Shown piece by piece: positions 42,035 through 45,489 of a DNA stretch of 45,489 bases (within the stretch, counting starts at the first letter, position 1; each line of letters opens with the position of its first letter). The stretch spans positions 5,173 through 50,661 of the forward strand of contig CAJTTQ010000012.1 in NCBI GenBank assembly GCA_910579145.1, in the 5' to 3' direction. The position numbers and the translations under genes are program-made. The stretch is from an uncultured Eubacterium sp. Its GTDB lineage: Bacteria; Bacillota; Clostridia; Lachnospirales; Lachnospiraceae. The notes beneath the pieces were generated by a model. It searched no databases. It was not told the DNA's origin and saw only the letters and a program-made list of their open reading frames with translations.

Positions 42035-43114
42035 ATGTTGAAACAAAAATGGAGGCTTGCTTTTGAGATATTTTTCTTTCTTTTGTTGGCGGCCGGTATA
42101 CTGGTGGCAGTAAATGAGGTAACGAACCCTTATAATGCCAAGGCAGATAAAGTACAAAAGAATCTGTATTCGGACGATGCAGATATGGAACAGACCGAAG
42201 TGGCGTTGATCGGGGGAAGCCATGCGGTGAATGGTTTTAACCCATCGGTCATCTGGCGCAATGAGCGCATTAAGTCATACAATTTTTCGTTTTCCGGAGA
42301 ACCGGTGTATCTGACATATTACTATTTAAAAGAATTATTGGAAAAGCGCCAGTACAAACTGGTTGTTTTTGATCTGTACTATATCGGCATGAAAAACCGT
42401 TATTTTAAAAGGGAATCGTTTGTGTTTGACGTGCTCCGGTGTATGAAATGGTCTCCGGTTAAGCGCGAGTTTATCCGGCAGTGTGTTCCTGCGGACCAGA
42501 GAAAGAAATACTATTTACCGCTGCTTGCTTATCATACTCGTTGGTCAGAACTGACGAAGGCGGATTTTCTCAGGCAGCCAGATACGAAGGATGACTTTTG
42601 GCTTGGGTCGGAATATTATTATGAACGATGCGGCGCGGAGCCGGTATCTTTTGAGCCGTGGGCGGATTCAGGCGAAGCGGCGGCCATGCCGGAGTATTCG
42701 GAGATGTATTTGCGAAAAGTGGTGGAACTTGTACAGAGTCACGGCAGTGAAGTGTTATTCGTAGATCTCCCGCACCGCTATAACGACGCGAACGCACCGG
42801 ATACATGGGTTGAGGATGAGTACAGGGTGTTTAACCACGCGAAGCAGATCGCACAGGAATATGATGTCCGTATGGTGCAGTTTGATGGGAGGATCCAGGA
42901 GGAGATCGGTTTCATTCCGCAACAGGATATGTATAATAAAGGGCATATGAATATTTATGGTTCGGAAAAGGTATCAGCCTACTTGGGAGCGTATATACGG
43001 GAGCATTATGAGGTGACACAGTTCCCGGCTGGAACACATGATCTGTGGGATGAGTTTTTGGAAACATATGAGTCGGTGTATCAGGAAAAGAAACAGCCGC
43101 TCCTGTGCAGTTAA
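42035..43114 (+). CDS. SGNH/AlgJ-like acyltransferase partner of MBOAT
   Basis: A 359-residue protein with one N-terminal membrane segment (residues 9-27) and an extracellular SGNH-hydrolase-like domain. The nucleophile block is IGGSHAVNG with Ser62 (G-x-S-H as in AlgJ/AlgX-type and DltD-like partners); the C-terminal Asp298...His304 pair is in DMYNKGHMN. Such proteins take the acyl group delivered by an MBOAT protein and place it on the polymer. It sits right behind the MBOAT gene; a stem (41982-41988 with 42014-42020, GTGCGGC/GCCGCAC) lies between them and may tune its expression. GGGAGAG is the ribosome binding site. Confidence 0.8.
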   Translation: MLKQKWRLAFEIFFFLLLAAGILVAVNEVTNPYNAKADKVQKNLYSDDADMEQTEVALIGGSHAVNGFNPSVIWRNERIKSYNFSFSGEPVYLTYYYLKELLEKRQYKLVVFDLYYIGMKNRYFKRESFVFDVLRCMKWSPVKREFIRQCVPADQRKKYYLPLLAYHTRWSELTKADFLRQPDTKDDFWLGSEYYYERCGAEPVSFEPWADSGEAAAMPEYSEMYLRKVVELVQSHGSEVLFVDLPHRYNDANAPDTWVEDEYRVFNHAKQIAQEYDVRMVQFDGRIQEEIGFIPQQDMYNKGHMNIYGSEKVSAYLGAYIREHYEVTQFPAGTHDLWDEFLETYESVYQEKKQPLLCS

Positions 43115-43130
43115 AGGAAAGGAAAAAAGA

Positions 43131-43241
43131 ATGAAAAATATATTTTCACTCGGCAAGTTTGTGTCTGCGCGCTGCTTGCACAAACATTGCTTGATGCGCA
43201 AAAAAGCCACGGAACTGAAGTTCCGCGCAGAAATGAGGTAA
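43131..43241 (+). CDS. Small ORF in leader of CPBP protease gene (doubtful)
   Basis: A 36-codon frame starting MKNIFSLGKFVSA and ending KFRAEMR, basic and with two cysteines in CLHKHC, with AAAGGAAAGG nine bases before its ATG. Its stop (GAGGTAA) overlaps the ribosome binding site of the next gene, so translation could be coupled. A CGGAAC-TGAA-GTTCCG hairpin lies inside (43210-43225). Much of it matches the leader of kdgK (21581-21500), including the frame F-A/V-S-A to AEMR, so it may be a mobile leader element instead of a gene. No known domain. Confidence 0.35.
   Translation: MKNIFSLGKFVSARCLHKHCLMRKKATELKFRAEMR
43157..43238 (+). repeat. Leader element shared with kdgK
   Basis: GTTTGTGTCTGCGC (43157-43170) and GCAGAAATGAGG (43227-43238) repeat, in the same order, pieces found before kdgK on the other strand (21581-21568 and 21511-21500). 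The second piece supplies the ribosome binding site of the CPBP gene. Confidence 0.5.
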
Positions 43242-43244
43242 AGT

Positions 43245-44120
43245 ATGAATAAGTTCAAATCGATTGCTTTCGCGGTGTTATATCTGTTTATTACGATTGC
43301 CTCGCAGTTTTTGATCGGAATTGTGCTGGGTGTTCAGATGATGATTTTTGGTGTTCTGAATGGATCTCCTGATACGGGATCCATTCAGGAACAGTTTGCG
43401 AGCAACCAGTATAACCTGATCCTGGTAGCACTCATCAATCTGATCCTGATCGCCGGATTTGGTTCCTGGTATGTGCTCATCCGCAAAAAGCGAGATGTCT
43501 CACCCGTTCCGTACCGCAAGATCCTGTCGGCGAAGAGTCTGGTCTTTACGGTGTTATTAGCTGTCTGCAGTCAGTTTGCCTGCAATATTATCATGGTCGT
43601 ATTTCAGATGGCCTTTCCTTCTGTCTTTGCCCAGTATACGGAGTTGATGGAAGGACTTGACATCCATGTGCTGCCGGCGTGGGCGATGATTTTTATCGTC
43701 GCGGTATGGTCGCCGCTGGCGGAGGAACTCGTTTTCCGGGCGATGGTATTTCGAACGCTTCGCAAAGGGTTTTCGTTTGTGCCAGCCGCCATCCTCTCCG
43801 GTGTCGCGTTCGGAGCCTATCATATGAACTGGGTGCAGGGGGTGTATGCGGCCGCGCTCGGTGTCCTGCTCGCGTATACGTATGAAAAGACGAATTCACT
43901 GCTCGGATGTTATCTGTTCCATCTGGCGTTCAATCTTTCGAGTTACGCGATCGAGGCGCTGCAGTCGGCCGGTGGTGCGCTCCCAGATGTAGTACTTGGA
44001 CTTTTGATGCTTGTCGTACACGGCGTTTCGATCGTGGGGGGCGGCTTACTGATCTGGCGCTATTCCAAATTGTATGCGAAAAAGGAGATTGTGGAACATG
44101 AAGAAATTCGAGAAATCTGA
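43245..44120 (+). CDS. CPBP family intramembrane metalloprotease
   Basis: A 291-residue membrane protein with about eight hydrophobic segments. The CPBP (Abi/CAAX-protease-like) motifs are present: EELVFR with Glu160, Glu161 and Arg165, then GAYHMNW with the second-motif His, and CYLFHLAFN with the third His. These residues form the glutamate-type active site in Rce1-like enzymes. In bacteria such proteins serve in bacteriocin immunity or protein maturation; no bacteriocin genes are nearby, so the role is open. GAGGTAAAG is the ribosome binding site. The 3' end overlaps the following aminotransferase by 23 bases. Confidence 0.85.
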   Translation: MNKFKSIAFAVLYLFITIASQFLIGIVLGVQMMIFGVLNGSPDTGSIQEQFASNQYNLILVALINLILIAGFGSWYVLIRKKRDVSPVPYRKILSAKSLVFTVLLAVCSQFACNIIMVVFQMAFPSVFAQYTELMEGLDIHVLPAWAMIFIVAVWSPLAEELVFRAMVFRTLRKGFSFVPAAILSGVAFGAYHMNWVQGVYAAALGVLLAYTYEKTNSLLGCYLFHLAFNLSSYAIEALQSAGGALPDVVLGLLMLVVHGVSIVGGGLLIWRYSKLYAKKEIVEHEEIREI

Positions 44121-45315
44121 GAAACTGCACGGAGTCTGTTATGATGTGAGAGGCCCGGTTTTGGACGAAGCCAATGCGATGCGGCAGCGCGGCGTGGAAG
44201 TGCTGCCGTTAAATATCGGGAATCCGGCGCCGTTTGGATTTACGGCGCCGCCAGTCGTACTGGACGCGATCCATCGGGCGTTAGAGGATCCGATGAGCCA
44301 GGGGTACAGTGATTCGAAGGGGATTTTGGAGGCGAGGCTGGCGATCCTGGATTATCATAAGGAGAAAGGACTTCCAAATATCAATGAGGATCATATTTAT
44401 TTGGGAAATGGCGTCAGTGAACTGATTTCGATCGCGATGCAGGGACTTTTGAACAATGGCGATGAAATACTGATCCCGGCGCCGGATTATCCGCTCTGGA
44501 CGGCAGCGGCCAAGCTGGCCGGTGGAAATCCCGTACATTATATGTGTGATGAGAGTGCCGGCTGGTATCCAGACATGCGGGATATGGAGCAAAAGATTAC
44601 GGACAGGACGAAGGGAATCGTGGTCATCAACCCGAACAATCCGACCGGCGCGCTGTATCCGAAAGATCTTTTGCAGCAGATCGTGGAACTGGCGAGGAAG
44701 CACGATCTGATCATATTTGCGGATGAGATCTACGACCGCACGGTGATGGACGGCAAAGAGCATGTTTCCATCGCGTCACTGGCGCCGGATCTGTTTTGCG
44801 TGACATTTAACGGACTTTCCAAATCACACCGTATCGCCGGCTACCGGAGCGGATGGATGATACTGAGCGGGGATACGGCGAGGGCGGCTGGCTACATCGA
44901 AGGGATCAATATGCTCTCGTCGATGCGGCTGTGCGCGAATGTGCCTGCGCAGTACGTCGTCGCGCCGGCGTTGAAAAACCGGCCGCAGGTAGATGAGCTA
45001 TTGCTGCCGGGCGGGAGGGTTTATGAGCAGCGAAAGTGCATCTGTGACGCGATCGCGGAGATTGACGGATTGTCGGCGGTGACGCCGGAAGCGGCTTTTT
45101 ATATTTTCCCTAAGATTGATGTGAAAAAGTTTGGGATAAAAGATGACGAGCAGTTTGCGCTCGACTTTTTGCGGGAGAAACATGTGCTGGTCGTGCATGG
45201 CGGCGGGTTTAACTGGCCGGAGCCGGATCATTTCCGCATCGTTTATCTGCCGGAGGTGGAAGTGCTGGAGAGGTCGATGGCGAAGATGAGGGAGTTTTTT
45301 GGCGGGGAGAGATGA
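44098..45315 (+). CDS. Class I aminotransferase, AlaA-like (alanine aminotransferase)
   Basis: A 405-residue fold-type I PLP enzyme. The N-terminal MKKFEKSEKLHGVCYDVRGPVLDEA is typical of the AlaA/AlaT group, which moves amino groups between alanine or glutamate and keto acids. Further landmarks are NPNNPTGALYPK, FADEIYDRTVMDG (PLP contacts), the PLP lysine Lys242 in GLSKSHRIAGYRSGW, and FRIVYLP near the end with the substrate-binding Arg. The ATG at 44098 is chosen because AAGGAG lies nine bases before it; an in-frame start at 44074 lacks one. It is translationally coupled to the CPBP gene. Aspartate aminotransferase is an alternative name. Confidence 0.85.
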   Translation: MKKFEKSEKLHGVCYDVRGPVLDEANAMRQRGVEVLPLNIGNPAPFGFTAPPVVLDAIHRALEDPMSQGYSDSKGILEARLAILDYHKEKGLPNINEDHIYLGNGVSELISIAMQGLLNNGDEILIPAPDYPLWTAAAKLAGGNPVHYMCDESAGWYPDMRDMEQKITDRTKGIVVINPNNPTGALYPKDLLQQIVELARKHDLIIFADEIYDRTVMDGKEHVSIASLAPDLFCVTFNGLSKSHRIAGYRSGWMILSGDTARAAGYIEGINMLSSMRLCANVPAQYVVAPALKNRPQVDELLLPGGRVYEQRKCICDAIAEIDGLSAVTPEAAFYIFPKIDVKKFGIKDDEQFALDFLREKHVLVVHGGGFNWPEPDHFRIVYLPEVEVLERSMAKMREFFGGER

Positions 45316-45335
45316 AAAATCAAAGGAGAGAAAAT

Positions 45336-45489
45336 ATGCAGTTATATCAGTTAGAACGAGGTATAACTGCTGGTAAAGCTTTGGAAGAATGGGATGAGTA
45401 CAGTATCACGCAAAAGATTTATGACGGCTACTGGGAATACCATACGGAACGGATCGAGAATGCGTTTGAGGATATAAATAGTTTACTTG
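45336..45489 (+). CDS. Unknown protein, 5' part
   Basis: An ATG at 45336 with AAAGGAGAG six bases upstream opens a frame (MQLYQLERGITAGKALEEWD...) that is still open at the window end, 51 codons in. It begins 20 bases after the aminotransferase stop, so it may be in that operon. The visible part is soluble, with no signal peptide and no domain I can name. Confidence 0.6.
   Translation, partial: MQLYQLERGITAGKALEEWDEYSITQKIYDGYWEYHTERIENAFEDINSLL

Overview
The window looks like chromosomal DNA of a spore-forming, low-to-mid GC Gram-positive bacterium of the class Clostridia, most likely family Lachnospiraceae. Pointers to this are strong AGGAGG-type ribosome binding sites and consensus sigma-A promoters, a DAP-type MurE, the ireB-ruvX-DUF1292-rnj-mltG-like-trmR-U32 gene order, a sporulation sigma-K gene, short convergent and divergent operons, and Lys-rich Ig-like surface proteins. 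No rRNA, tRNA, CRISPR array, prophage or intact insertion sequence was seen.

Layout. 1-5.9 kb: the 3' end of an RTX-repeat protein, a HAD phosphatase, a secreted carboxylesterase, murE, and a frameshifted flagellar-cap-like gene. 6-9.2 kb: rsmE, a cysteine desulfurase and thiI (rRNA methylation and tRNA 4-thiouridine). 9.3-9.5 kb: an HPr-like protein without the phosphorylatable His, on the minus strand. 9.7-17.3 kb: a long housekeeping run on the plus strand: mtaB, ireB, ruvX, DUF1292, RNase J, an MltG N-domain-like membrane protein, a trmR/trhP-like tRNA wobble-uridine pair, and birA. 17.4-21.5 kb: a small membrane protein, a polysaccharide deacetylase, an XRE/GyrI-like regulator, a frameshifted secreted protein gene, and a 2-keto-3-deoxygluconate kinase. 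21.8-25.9 kb: a 1342-residue surface protein. 26-30.3 kb: hflX and folA, converging on a sigK/subtilisin-like protease operon. 30.3-35.1 kb: an AraC regulator divergent from a GH31 glycosidase, then an accessory patch with a type I toxin-antitoxin cassette inside a 91-bp duplication, an HTH-flavin-binding-fold regulator and a decayed relative of its second domain. 35.3-45.5 kb: an AraC/papain-fold fusion, glycogen phosphorylase, an intracellular subtilase, a DUF3892 protein, an MBOAT/SGNH O-acylation pair, a CPBP protease, an aminotransferase and the start of an unknown gene.

How it fits together. Most of the window is core metabolism: cell wall synthesis, RNA modification and decay, folate, biotin, and glycogen or plant-sugar use. 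The surface proteins (RTX, esterase, deacetylase, Ig-like protein, MBOAT/SGNH) suggest a gut-like, host- or plant-fibre-associated life. The most unusual points are the toxin-antitoxin insertion with its direct duplication, a sigma K with no room for a pro-sequence followed by a protease gene, a shared leader motif (GCAGAAATGAGG) in front of unrelated genes, and three genes broken by frameshifts or internal deletions that are easy to misread as short intact ORFs.
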